Positions 1 through 10,400 of a DNA stretch of 64,000 nt are shown here, piece after piece. The notes beneath the pieces are model-generated. The model was not told the origin of the DNA. It saw only the letters and a program-made list of their open reading frames with translations, and ran no database searches. How positions within the stretch are numbered: position 1 is the first letter of the stretch; every line of letters starts with the position of its first letter. This stretch comes from Curtobacterium sp. Leaf261 (lineage in GTDB: Bacteria; Actinomycetota; Actinomycetes; Actinomycetales; Microbacteriaceae), in the NCBI RefSeq assembly GCF_001422205.1, contig NZ_LMMJ01000001.1, forward strand, positions 62,001 through 126,000. Reading direction: 5' to 3'. A program made the translations under genes and the position numbers.

Positions 1-101
1 CGGGCGAGGGCAAGCCGCTCGCGTCGGTCGGGTCCGAGCAGTTCGCCGCGGCGGACTCCGAGGACGTCGACCAGGAGCAGATCGTCAAGGGCCGGCGCTG
101 A
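1..101 (+). CDS. atpA: ATP synthase F1 subunit alpha, C-terminal end (partial)
   Basis: Only the last 32 codons are inside the window; the first complete codon is at base 3 and the TGA is at 99-101. The tail ends in VDQEQIVKGRR, an acidic-then-basic end of the kind seen on actinobacterial alpha subunits. Alpha forms the alpha3beta3 hexamer of membrane-associated F1 with the beta subunit. Directly downstream lie atpG, atpD and atpC in the usual order, which settles the identity more firmly than the short peptide does. The 52-nt gap to atpG holds only the atpG ribosome-binding region. Confidence 0.9.
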   Translation, partial: GEGKPLASVGSEQFAAADSEDVDQEQIVKGRR

Positions 102-131
102 TCCGCTGCCCCCGCCGCTGATCGCAACTGA

Positions 132-2588
<2,457 letters not shown>

Positions 2589-2590
2589 TC

Positions 2591-2866
2591 ATGGCTGGTC
2601 TCACCGTGAGCGTCGTCTCGGCCGACCACGAGGTCTGGTCGGGCGACGCCACCATGGTCGTCGCACGCACGACGGAGGGGCAGATCGGTGTCCTCGCCGG
2701 ACACGAGCCGATGTTGGCCATCCTCGCGCAGGGTGAGGTGCGCATCACCCGTGCCGACGGCTCGACCGTCACCGCGGAGGCCGAGGACGGCTTCTTCTCG
2801 GTCGAACACGACACCGTGACGATCGTCGCGCGTCAGGCCGCCCTGGCATCCGGCGGTCGCGCCTGA
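2591..2866 (+). CDS. atpC: ATP synthase F1 subunit epsilon, short form
   Basis: This 91-residue epsilon subunit connects gamma to the c-ring. It starts 2 nt after atpD. The sequence contains the complete N-terminal beta-sandwich (LTVSVVSADHEVWSGDA, then the IGVLAGHEPMLAIL segment) and ends at FSVEHDTVTIVARQAALASGGRA. The roughly 45-residue C-terminal helical hairpin present in E. coli epsilon, which in many bacteria inhibits ATP hydrolysis, is absent. Short epsilons occur in some actinobacteria, so this is probably the natural form and not a truncation by frameshift; the following frame encodes yaaA immediately. Confidence 0.95.
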   Translation: MAGLTVSVVSADHEVWSGDATMVVARTTEGQIGVLAGHEPMLAILAQGEVRITRADGSTVTAEAEDGFFSVEHDTVTIVARQAALASGGRA

Positions 2867-2871
2867 CCGAG

Positions 2872-3648
2872 CTGACGGTCCTCCTTCCGCCGTCCGAGAC
2901 GAAGCGGGACGGGGGAGACGAGACACGTCCGTTCGACCTCGGGGCGCTGTCCTTCCCGGAACTGACCGGAGAACGGGTCGCGGTGATCACCGCGGCCCGT
3001 TCCGTCAGTTCCGACGACGCGACGGCCCGAGCGGCGCTGAAGCTCGGGCCGAAGTCGCTCGCAGAGCGGCACCGCAACCTGACCCTGGAAGGTGCACCGA
3101 CCCTCCCGGCCATCGACCGGTACACCGGTGTGCTCTACGACCCCCTCGACGCGGTCGGCGCCGATCCCGCGACGCGTGCGTGGTGGGCGGCGCACGTCGT
3201 CGTGCAGTCCGCGATGTTCGGTCCGGTCGGCGGGGGTGACCCGTTGCCGGCGTACCGGCTGTCGCACGACTCGCGCCTCGGCGTGGTGCGGTTGGCCACG
3301 ACGTGGGCCGGCCCGTCGGCGCGGGTGATCGCCGCGCGGAGCGGCGGCGGGCTCGTGCTCGACCTGCGGTCCGAGGGCTACCGCGCGCTCGGTCCGGTCG
3401 AGGACGCGGTGACGCTCCGGGTCGTGAGCCAGGATGCCGACGGTCGTCGTCGGGCGCTGAACCACTGGAACAAGACGGCCAAGGGGCGTCTCGTCGCGGC
3501 CCTCGGTGCCGCCCGTCCCGACGTGTCGGACATGGCGACGCTCGTGGAGTGGGCTCGCACGGTGGGGATCGTCGTCGACCGGGTGGACGGTGTGTGGGAG
3601 CTCGTCGCGGAGAGCCTGGGGTCCGCCGCGGGCACCGCGTCCGACTGA
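2872..3648 (+). CDS. yaaA: YaaA/DUF328 family protein (peroxide-stress protein), probably CTG start
   Basis: This is a YaaA-family protein; E. coli YaaA lowers free intracellular iron during peroxide stress. The reading frame contains the family's N-terminal signature LLPPSETK (bases 2881-2904), later KSLAERHRNLTLEG and a C-terminal DGRRRALNHWNKTAKGRLV segment. No ATG, GTG or TTG lies between an in-frame stop near 2734 and this signature. The first conventional start is GTG at 2983, which would delete it. A CTG at 2872 (or 2863, inside the atpC stop region) restores the motif and gives about 258 residues, the length of E. coli YaaA. Function is certain only at family level; start codon is inferred. 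Confidence 0.85.
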   Translation: MTVLLPPSETKRDGGDETRPFDLGALSFPELTGERVAVITAARSVSSDDATARAALKLGPKSLAERHRNLTLEGAPTLPAIDRYTGVLYDPLDAVGADPATRAWWAAHVVVQSAMFGPVGGGDPLPAYRLSHDSRLGVVRLATTWAGPSARVIAARSGGGLVLDLRSEGYRALGPVEDAVTLRVVSQDADGRRRALNHWNKTAKGRLVAALGAARPDVSDMATLVEWARTVGIVVDRVDGVWELVAESLGSAAGTASD

Positions 3649-3753
3649 ACGGCGGCGACCGCCCGTCCTCCCCAGACTGCGAGCCGCGAGGCGCCGTCCA
3701 CAGACGGCCGGAACCGCACCGGACTGGAGGCGCGGCCGCGGTTCGCTGCCTGC

Positions 3754-4308
3754 ATGATCGATTCGACACGGAACGGGTCCTCGGGGCCGGACACGCTGTA
3801 CCGCTACTACCCGCGCGAGGTCGCGGCGCACGTCACCCTCGGCGCTGCGGCAGCCGCGCTCGTGCGTCACGACGATCACCCGATGGGTCCTGGGGAGTCG
3901 GTCGCGGTCACGACCGCGTGCGCGGCGCTCGCGACCCGGCTCGGGCTCCTGCGGCACGTCGTCGACCCGGCCGTGCCCGCGGTGCCGTTCACGGTGTGGC
4001 ACGAGCAGCTGCCGGCGGCGCTGCTCGGCACCGGGACGATCCCGGACCGCGACCGTGTGGTCGTCGCAGGGGACCGCTGTGTCGCGGCGTGGCGGCGCTG
4101 GGCGACATCGGCGGGGACGGCGGCCGACGACGTCGGCGGGGTCGCCGGGGCCCTGGCGCTCGGGTCGTGGTGCTCCTGGGCGACGAGGAGCGCAGCCCAG
4201 GCGCGGACCAGGGCGCGGTACGCGCTCGACGTCGACCCGTCCGATCCGCTCGCCCGCCTGGTGCTCGGGTGGTGTCGCGCTCGGCACGGGCCGGCGTGGC
4301 GGTCGTGA
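3754..4308 (+). CDS. Hypothetical protein, possible DUF4192-like C-terminus
   Basis: The product is a 184-residue Ala/Arg-rich soluble protein with no signal peptide or clear membrane span. I do not recognise the N-terminal two thirds. The last 50 residues (LALGSWCSWATRS, then ARYALDVDPSDPLARLVLGW) resemble the helical end of actinobacterial DUF4192 proteins, but the characteristic N-terminal half of that family is missing, so the assignment is tentative. Codon third positions are strongly GC, as expected of a real gene here. It is the first gene of the kinase/FHA locus, ending 59 nt before the FHA start chosen below (its TGA overlaps an alternative in-frame GTG at 4305). Confidence 0.65.
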   Translation: MIDSTRNGSSGPDTLYRYYPREVAAHVTLGAAAAALVRHDDHPMGPGESVAVTTACAALATRLGLLRHVVDPAVPAVPFTVWHEQLPAALLGTGTIPDRDRVVVAGDRCVAAWRRWATSAGTAADDVGGVAGALALGSWCSWATRSAAQARTRARYALDVDPSDPLARLVLGWCRARHGPAWRS

Positions 4309-4331
4309 GCGTGGGGACCGCGTGGATCGTC

Positions 4332-4337
4332 TACGGT
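4332..4337 (+). promoter_or_regulatory. Candidate -10 element (TACGGT) for the FHA gene
   Basis: TACGGT fits the TANNNT form seen before many genes in this window. Transcription would begin around 4344, just upstream of a GGGGG ribosome-binding stretch and the GTG at 4368. This supports 4368 over the earlier in-frame GTGs at 4305 and 4341. No good -35 box is evident. Confidence 0.4.
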
Positions 4338-4367
4338 TGGGTGCACCGACGATCATGGGGGCGCGAC

Positions 4368-5036
4368 GTGCACGACGAGGATCTGGACGACACCGTCATC
4401 CGACCGCGTCGCGAGCCCCGCGTCCCCGCAGAGCACGACGCCGTCGGCGACACCGTCATCCGGCCTCGGTCCGGGGCCGCCCTCGAGGACACCGTCATCG
4501 TCGCGCCGCGCCCTCGTGCGGCGCCACCGGGCGCGGTCCGTCCTGCAGCGGCGCCACGACGTGTGGCCTCGATCCGGCTCGGCGGCCGCGTCGTCCCGCT
4601 CGACCGACCCGTGGTCGTCGGACGTCGTCCGTCCGGCCCCCGGCTCACGATCGGCATCCAGCCCGAGCTCGTCGCGGTCGTGTCGCCGTCCGGGCAGGTC
4701 TCCAGCACGCACGTCACGATCCACGCCGAGGGCGATGCCGTCGTGGTCGAGGACATGCGTTCGACGAACGGCACGTTCGTTCGTGCGCCCGGCGCGGCGC
4801 CACTCCGTATGCGCGCCGGAGCCTCGATGGTCGTCCTCACCGGTACGGTTGTTGACCTGGGGGACGGAGTCTCCATCGAGATCCTGTCGCCGCACCAGCG
4901 CATCCGTCCCGAAGGTCCCGCCACCGCCTCGTACGGTGCGACCGTCCCCCCGGCGCCGGGACACCCCGGCACAGCTCCCCGTGGCGCGGGCACCACCGGC
5001 CTGGGTTCCCCCGAAGCAGAGAGACTCACCACGTGA
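4368..5036 (+). CDS. FHA-domain adaptor protein with repeated DTVI motifs
   Basis: A 222-residue cytoplasmic protein. The C-terminal half (about residues 65-180) is an FHA domain, the phosphothreonine-binding fold: VVVGRRPSG, then a variant recognition loop SSTHVTIHAEG, then MRSTNGTFV. The N-terminus contains three similar acidic/basic motifs, DDTVIRPR, GDTVIRPR and EDTVIVAPR, with threonines at positions 9, 29 and 42; by analogy with GarA-type adaptors these could be kinase targets, which is inference. The tail is Pro/Ala-rich. GTG 4368 is preceded by a good GGGGG sequence; an earlier GTG at 4305 would overlap the upstream stop. The stop overlaps the phosphatase start by 4 nt. Confidence 0.85.
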   Translation: MHDEDLDDTVIRPRREPRVPAEHDAVGDTVIRPRSGAALEDTVIVAPRPRAAPPGAVRPAAAPRRVASIRLGGRVVPLDRPVVVGRRPSGPRLTIGIQPELVAVVSPSGQVSSTHVTIHAEGDAVVVEDMRSTNGTFVRAPGAAPLRMRAGASMVVLTGTVVDLGDGVSIEILSPHQRIRPEGPATASYGATVPPAPGHPGTAPRGAGTTGLGSPEAERLTT

Positions 5037-5863
5037 CCGAACTCGGCCGACCCGCCTCCGCGCTGACCATCCCCGTCCCGGGATCGGACGGCGCGTCCGT
5101 CACGCTCTCCTGGGGTGCCGCGACCGACGTCGGACGGCGGCGCGACCACAACGAGGACAGCTTCATCGTCGATGCGCCGTACTTCGTCGTCGCGGACGGC
5201 ATGGGCGGACACCTCGCCGGCGACCGCGCGAGCGACGCCGTCGTCCAACGGCTGGGTCAGGCGACGCGGGGGTCCTTCGGGTCTCGCGGGGAGATCGAGG
5301 CCGCGCTCGCACTGGCGACCGTCGACATCGAACGCGCTGCCGGCGGCAACTCCATCGGGGCGGGCACCACGGTGACCGGGGTGACGCTCGTGGCCACCGC
5401 CGGGGTCCCGGCCGTCCTCGTGTTCAACGTCGGCGACTCACGGACCTACCGGATCGAGGACGGCAAGCTCAGCCGCGTCACGGTCGACCACTCGGTCGTG
5501 CAGGAGATGGTGGACGCGGGGCTGCTCAGGGCCGAGGACGCGGAGTCCCACCCGGACAGCAACGTGATCACCCGCGCCGTCGGGTTCGGCGAGCCGCCTG
5601 AGCCGGACTTCTGGACCCTCCCGCTGCACGCCGGCGACCGCTACATCGTCTGCTCGGACGGTCTCACGAAGGAGATCGGTGACGTCGGCATCTCCCGGAT
5701 CTCCGCGAAGGTGCCGGATCCACAGGCCCTCGCCGAGCGCCTCGTCGGGGATGCGATCGTCGCCGGTGGGCGCGACAACGTCACCGTCGTGGTGCTCCGG
5801 GTCGATGCGACACCCGAGCTCGACGACACCGACGACACGCTCCCGCGCTCTGAACCCGCCTGA
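5033..5863 (+). CDS. PP2C-family Ser/Thr protein phosphatase
   Basis: A 276-residue metal-dependent phosphatase expected to reverse the adjacent kinase. All metal-binding motifs are visible: DHNED (about residue 37), ADGMGGH (about 54), GDSRTYR, SDGLTKEI and GGRDNVTVVVL near the end. Unlike mycobacterial PstP there is no transmembrane segment or extracellular tail, so it should be cytosolic. The GTG at 5033 overlaps the stop of the FHA adaptor gene by 4 nt, so the two are probably translated together. A hairpin and a new -10 box separate it from the kinase gene. Confidence 0.93.
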   Translation: MTELGRPASALTIPVPGSDGASVTLSWGAATDVGRRRDHNEDSFIVDAPYFVVADGMGGHLAGDRASDAVVQRLGQATRGSFGSRGEIEAALALATVDIERAAGGNSIGAGTTVTGVTLVATAGVPAVLVFNVGDSRTYRIEDGKLSRVTVDHSVVQEMVDAGLLRAEDAESHPDSNVITRAVGFGEPPEPDFWTLPLHAGDRYIVCSDGLTKEIGDVGISRISAKVPDPQALAERLVGDAIVAGGRDNVTVVVLRVDATPELDDTDDTLPRSEPA

Positions 5864-5883
5864 GTCCGTTCACACCCGGACGA

Positions 5884-5903
5884 CCACCCCCGAACTGGGG
5901 TGG
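5884..5903 (+). terminator. Small hairpin after the phosphatase gene
   Basis: CCACCCC and GGGGTGG form a perfect 7-bp GC stem around a 6-nt loop, 20 nt after the phosphatase stop. There is no T tract, as is common for terminators in this window. It may end or attenuate the FHA-phosphatase transcript ahead of the kinase promoter. Confidence 0.45.
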
Positions 5904-5954
5904 CCCGGTCGCGCAGTTGTCCACAGGGTGCGACGGGACGTCCGAAGCGCTCCG

Positions 5955-5960
5955 TAGACT
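5955..5960 (+). promoter_or_regulatory. Candidate -10 element (TAGACT) for the kinase operon
   Basis: TAGACT lies 72 nt before the kinase ATG. A start site near 5967 would give a leader of about 65 nt ending in the strong GGAAGGAGGGG ribosome-binding sequence. It would drive the kinase, giant protein, MoxR, DUF58, TgpA-like and zinc-ribbon/FHA genes as one transcript. Confidence 0.5.
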
Positions 5961-6032
5961 TGTCCCGCCCCGGGCCGCCAGAGTTCGACGAACCTGGACG
6001 GCCCCGCGAACACCCGGTCGGAAGGAGGGGTC

Positions 6033-7442
6033 ATGGTCAGACGTCTGCCGTCGACGCCGCCCGTGATCCCGGGCTTCTCCTACGTGCACGTCCTCGGCTC
6101 GGGCGGGTTCGCGGACGTCTTCCTCTACGAACAGAACATGCCGCGCCGCAGGGTGGCCGTCAAGGTGCTCCTCGACGAGGTCGTCGACGACCACGTCCGA
6201 CAGTCGTTCCAGTCCGAGGCGAACCTCATGGCGCGCCTCAGCACCCACCCGTCGATCCTCACGGTGTTCCAGGCGAGCGTCTCCGCCGACGGCCGTCCGT
6301 ACCTCGTGATGGAACTCTGCTCGTCGTCCCTCAGCGACCGGTACCGGCGCGACCCGATCCCGGTGTCCGATGCCCTCTCGATCGGCGTGCGCATCGGCTC
6401 GGCACTCGAGACCGCGCATCGCGAGGGAGTGCTGCACCGCGACCTCAAACCGTCGAACATCCTGCAGACCGCCTACGGCAACCCGGTGCTGTCGGACTTC
6501 GGGATCGCCGCGAGCCTCGGCGAGGCAGACCCGGACGAACCGATCGGCATGTCGATCCCGTGGTCTGCGCCAGAGGTCCTGATGGACGACTCCCGCGGAT
6601 CCATCCAGTCCGAGGTCTACTCGCTCGCGGCGACGGTCTACTCACTCCTCGCCGGCCGGAGTCCGTTCGAGGTGCCCGGCGGCAAGAACGGCGCCTCGGA
6701 CCTGATGACCAGGATCGACAAGGGCTCGGCCAAGCCGACCGGTCGCGCCGACGTGCCGGCATCGCTCGAACGCCTCCTGGCGTCCTCCATGGCGCGCCGG
6801 ACCGAGAACCGGCCGACGACCGTGATGGAGTTCGTGCGCGGTCTGCAGCAGGTCGAGGCGGAGCTGGGTCTGCCGCAGACCGGCGCCGACGTCGCCGTGC
6901 AGGGGTGGGCGATGACCACGGTCGGGGACACCTCGGACCGGACCGTGCTCCGCGACGCATCGGCGCCCGCGTCGGGCGGACGGCGTCGCCGCGCCCGCCG
7001 TCCTGTGAAGGGCGGGGTCGTGCCGGCACCCTCGCAGAGCGTCGGGACCGTGCACCGCACCGGGTCGGTCACCAGGCAGCGCTCACGGAACCGCGGGTCG
7101 CTGCTCTGGGCGAGCATCGTGGCGGGCGTCGTGGTCGTCGCGCTCGGGGTGACCGCCTCCCTGGTGCTGTCGCGCACCGGGACCGCCTCGATCCCGACCG
7201 TGTCCGACATCAAGGCCGGCGTCTCCGGGACCTCGGTGACCTTCCGCTGGTCGGATCCCGGCATCGACGCCGGGGACACGTACGTGATCGCGTCGAACGG
7301 CGGAGCGAGCCAGCAGTCCGGGACCACGTTCGTGGTCAGCGGCTCCCGCGGCGACGAGGAGTGCGTCACCGTCACGGTGAACCGTGACGGCAAGAACGGC
7401 GACCCGAGCGCGCAGAAGTGCGTCACGATCGGGGACGACTGA
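6033..7442 (+). CDS. Membrane Ser/Thr protein kinase with fibronectin-like ectodomain
   Basis: A 469-residue Hanks-type kinase. The catalytic domain (about residues 14-280) is intact: glycine loop GSGGFADV (22-29), ATP lysine in VAVKVL (K44), HRD catalytic loop HRDLKPSN (D137) and DFG at 156-158. A basic juxtamembrane linker leads to one transmembrane helix (about 357-380). The remaining 90 residues are extracytoplasmic, contain two cysteines, and resemble a fibronectin type III domain (VSGTSVTFRWSDPG), not the PASTA repeats of PknB. The ectodomain ligand is unknown. The stop overlaps the start of the giant repeat protein (TGATG), suggesting they act together. Confidence 0.93.
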   Translation: MVRRLPSTPPVIPGFSYVHVLGSGGFADVFLYEQNMPRRRVAVKVLLDEVVDDHVRQSFQSEANLMARLSTHPSILTVFQASVSADGRPYLVMELCSSSLSDRYRRDPIPVSDALSIGVRIGSALETAHREGVLHRDLKPSNILQTAYGNPVLSDFGIAASLGEADPDEPIGMSIPWSAPEVLMDDSRGSIQSEVYSLAATVYSLLAGRSPFEVPGGKNGASDLMTRIDKGSAKPTGRADVPASLERLLASSMARRTENRPTTVMEFVRGLQQVEAELGLPQTGADVAVQGWAMTTVGDTSDRTVLRDASAPASGGRRRRARRPVKGGVVPAPSQSVGTVHRTGSVTRQRSRNRGSLLWASIVAGVVVVALGVTASLVLSRTGTASIPTVSDIKAGVSGTSVTFRWSDPGIDAGDTYVIASNGGASQQSGTTFVVSGSRGDEECVTVTVNRDGKNGDPSAQKCVTIGDD

Positions 7443-10400
7443 TGTTCCGCGACTTCGTGCGCGGCCACCGCTCGGCCGTCGTGACCGCTGCCACGACGGT
7501 GGTCATCGGTGCCGTCGTCGCCGCGACCGCGATCGTCTCCAGCGGCTACCACACGCAGCGCGTCGCGCTCGGGGACGGCACCGTCTGGGTGCCGAGCGCC
7601 GAGTACGGCGCGGTCGGCCGTGCGAACACCGGGGTGCTCCAGCTGAACACCGCGGTGGAGGCTGCGACGGACGCGCTGAGCGTGGTCCAGAACGGGTCGA
7701 CCGTCTACAGCGTCGACGAGACCAAGGCGACCATCACCAGGGTGGACGTGGCGGACGCGACACTCGGCGACCCGATCACACTGCCCTCCGGCTCGCCGCA
7801 GGTGTTCTTCGCCGGGACGACCGCCGTGATCGGCAACGCCGACACGGGTGAACTCTGGTCGACGGACACCAGCGACCTCGCGCAGTTCGACGCGTCCTCG
7901 AAGGCCGACCTCACCCTGGGCGCCGATGCGGTCTTCGACGCCGACGACGCCAACGTCGCGGTCTACTCACCCCGGACGGGCACGGCCTCGCTCGTCGACG
8001 TCGCAGCCTCGCTCAGCGTCACGAAGTCCACCGAGAAGCGGATGAACACCAAGCACGACTTCCAGGTCGCCGCGGTCGGTTCGCACGTCGCGGTGCTCGA
8101 CCAGACCGACAGCGTCCTGCAGGTCGACGGTCGCACGGTGGACCTCGCCGGGCGGACGAGCGGTACCCCGTCGCTGCAGCGGTCGTCGGAGAACGGCGCT
8201 GCGGTCGTCGTGGCGAGTGCCGCCGGTCTCCTCCGCGTCGCCCCGTCGGGTGCGGTCGACCAGGAGCCCCTCGCGGTGTCCGGCGCCGCCGCACGTCCGT
8301 ACGTCGACGGCTCCTGCACCTACGCAGCGTGGGCCGGCGGGCAGGCGGTCAACACCTGCGACGGTCGCGCCCTCCAGCGCCTCGCGGACGTGCCGGCGGG
8401 TTCGGCGCTCACCGTGCAGCACAACGGCGACACGGTGGTGGCGAACGACCCCGAGTCCGGACGGACGTGGGCGATCGACCGCAGCGGCCAGCTGATCGAC
8501 AACTGGGACGACCTGATCCAGCGCGATGACGACCAGCAGCAGCAGGAGCAGACCTCGACCGACGATCCACAGGTCGACACCGACCAGAAGCCCCCGGTGG
8601 CCGTGGACGACACCCTCGGAGCCCGTCCTGGCCGGACCACGGCACTCCCGGTGCTGCTGAACGACTACGACCCGAACGGCGATCCGATCGTCATCGACAG
8701 CATGACGGCGATCGACCAGAAGACCGGGTCGTTGGCGCTCATCGACGACCAGCAGGAACTGCAGATCACCCTCGGCGACCAGGCGACGGGCACCGTGCGG
8801 TTCGAGTACACGATCAGTGACGGCAACGGCGGCTCCGACACCGCCACCGTGACGGTCTCGGTGAAGCAGCCCGGTGAGAACTCCGCGCCGGTGCAGGTGC
8901 GCGACACCTCGGCGGACGTCGTGCAGAACGGCCACGTCTCGACCAACGTGCTCTCCGACTGGGTCGACCCGGAGGGCGACCCCGTGTACCTCGCGTCGGC
9001 GACCGCACCCGACGGGGACGCCGTCTCGACCACGCCGGACGGTCTGCTCGACTACCAGGACAAGAGCGGGCAGACCGGCAAGCGGACGGTCGCGCTCGTC
9101 GTGTCCGACGGCAGGGACCAGGGCCGCGGCACACTCGTCGTCGACGTCGCGGCACAGGGCCGGGTCCCGCTCGTCGCGGACGCGTTCGCGGTGCCCGCGT
9201 ACGCCGGGCGAACGCTCGCCGTGTCGCCGCTCGAGCACGTCCGGGGCGGCAACGGGACGGTCACGCTCACGAGTGTGCCGAGCATCGCCCGGGCGACGGT
9301 GACACCGAGCTACGACGCCGGCACCTTCACATTCGCGAGCGACGCCCTCGGGGACCACCAGCTCGAGTACACCGTCACCGACGGCACGAAGACGGCGAGC
9401 GGGGTGATCCGCATCACGGTGCTCGCCCCACCGGACGCGTCGACCGCGCCGATCACGACCCCGAAGACCGTGTTCGTGAACACGCTCTCGACCAAGGACA
9501 CCGACGTGACGGCGACGGATCGGGACCCCGCGGGTGGGGTGCTGCTCGTCACCGGACTGAGCGGACTCTCGGCGCGTTCCGGGGTCGAGGCGAGCGTGCT
9601 CGACCAGCACACCGTGCGCGTCACGCTCACCGCGCCGCTGACCGGCGCCGTGTCGTTCAACTACGAGGAGACGAACGGCCTCGCCTCGGCCACCGGCAGC
9701 ATCACGGTGATCGAGATCCCGAAGCCCGACCACATCCAGCCCCCGGTCGCGCAGCCCGACAGCGCGACGGTCCGCGTCGGGGACGTCACGACGATCGACG
9801 TGCTCGCGAACGACACCCAGCCGGACGGCGAGCCGCTGACGCTCGAACCCGATCTCGTGCAGAACGTGCCGGGCGACGCCGGTCTGCTGTTCGCCTCCGG
9901 TGACCGCCTCCGGTACCTCGCGCCGAAGACCCCCGGGAACTACACCGCGGTCTACCGCGTGGACGGGCCGGACGGACAGCACGCGGACGCCACGGTGTCG
10001 ATAGCGGTGCGTGAGCGCGACGCGGCGACGAACGCCCCGCCCGTCCTGCAGACCATCACCGCGCGCGTCATCGCCGGCGAGTCCGTCCGCGTCACCGTGC
10101 CGCTCAGCGGGATCGACCCGGACGGCGACTCCGTGCAGCTCGTCGGGGTGGCGTCCAACCCGGACAAGGGCTCCGTCAGCGACGTCACGAGCAACTCGCT
10201 CGTCTACGACGCCGGCGACTACTCCGCGGGCACCGACGAGTTCACCTACACGGTGGTGGACGCTCTCGGGGCGAGGGCCACCGGCACCATCCGGGTCGGG
10301 ATCGCGCCGCGCGCCAACCAGGCGTCCAACCCCGTCGCCGAGCCGGACCACGTCGCGATCCGACCGGGTGGGAGCGTGACGGTCCGCGTGCTCGAGAACG

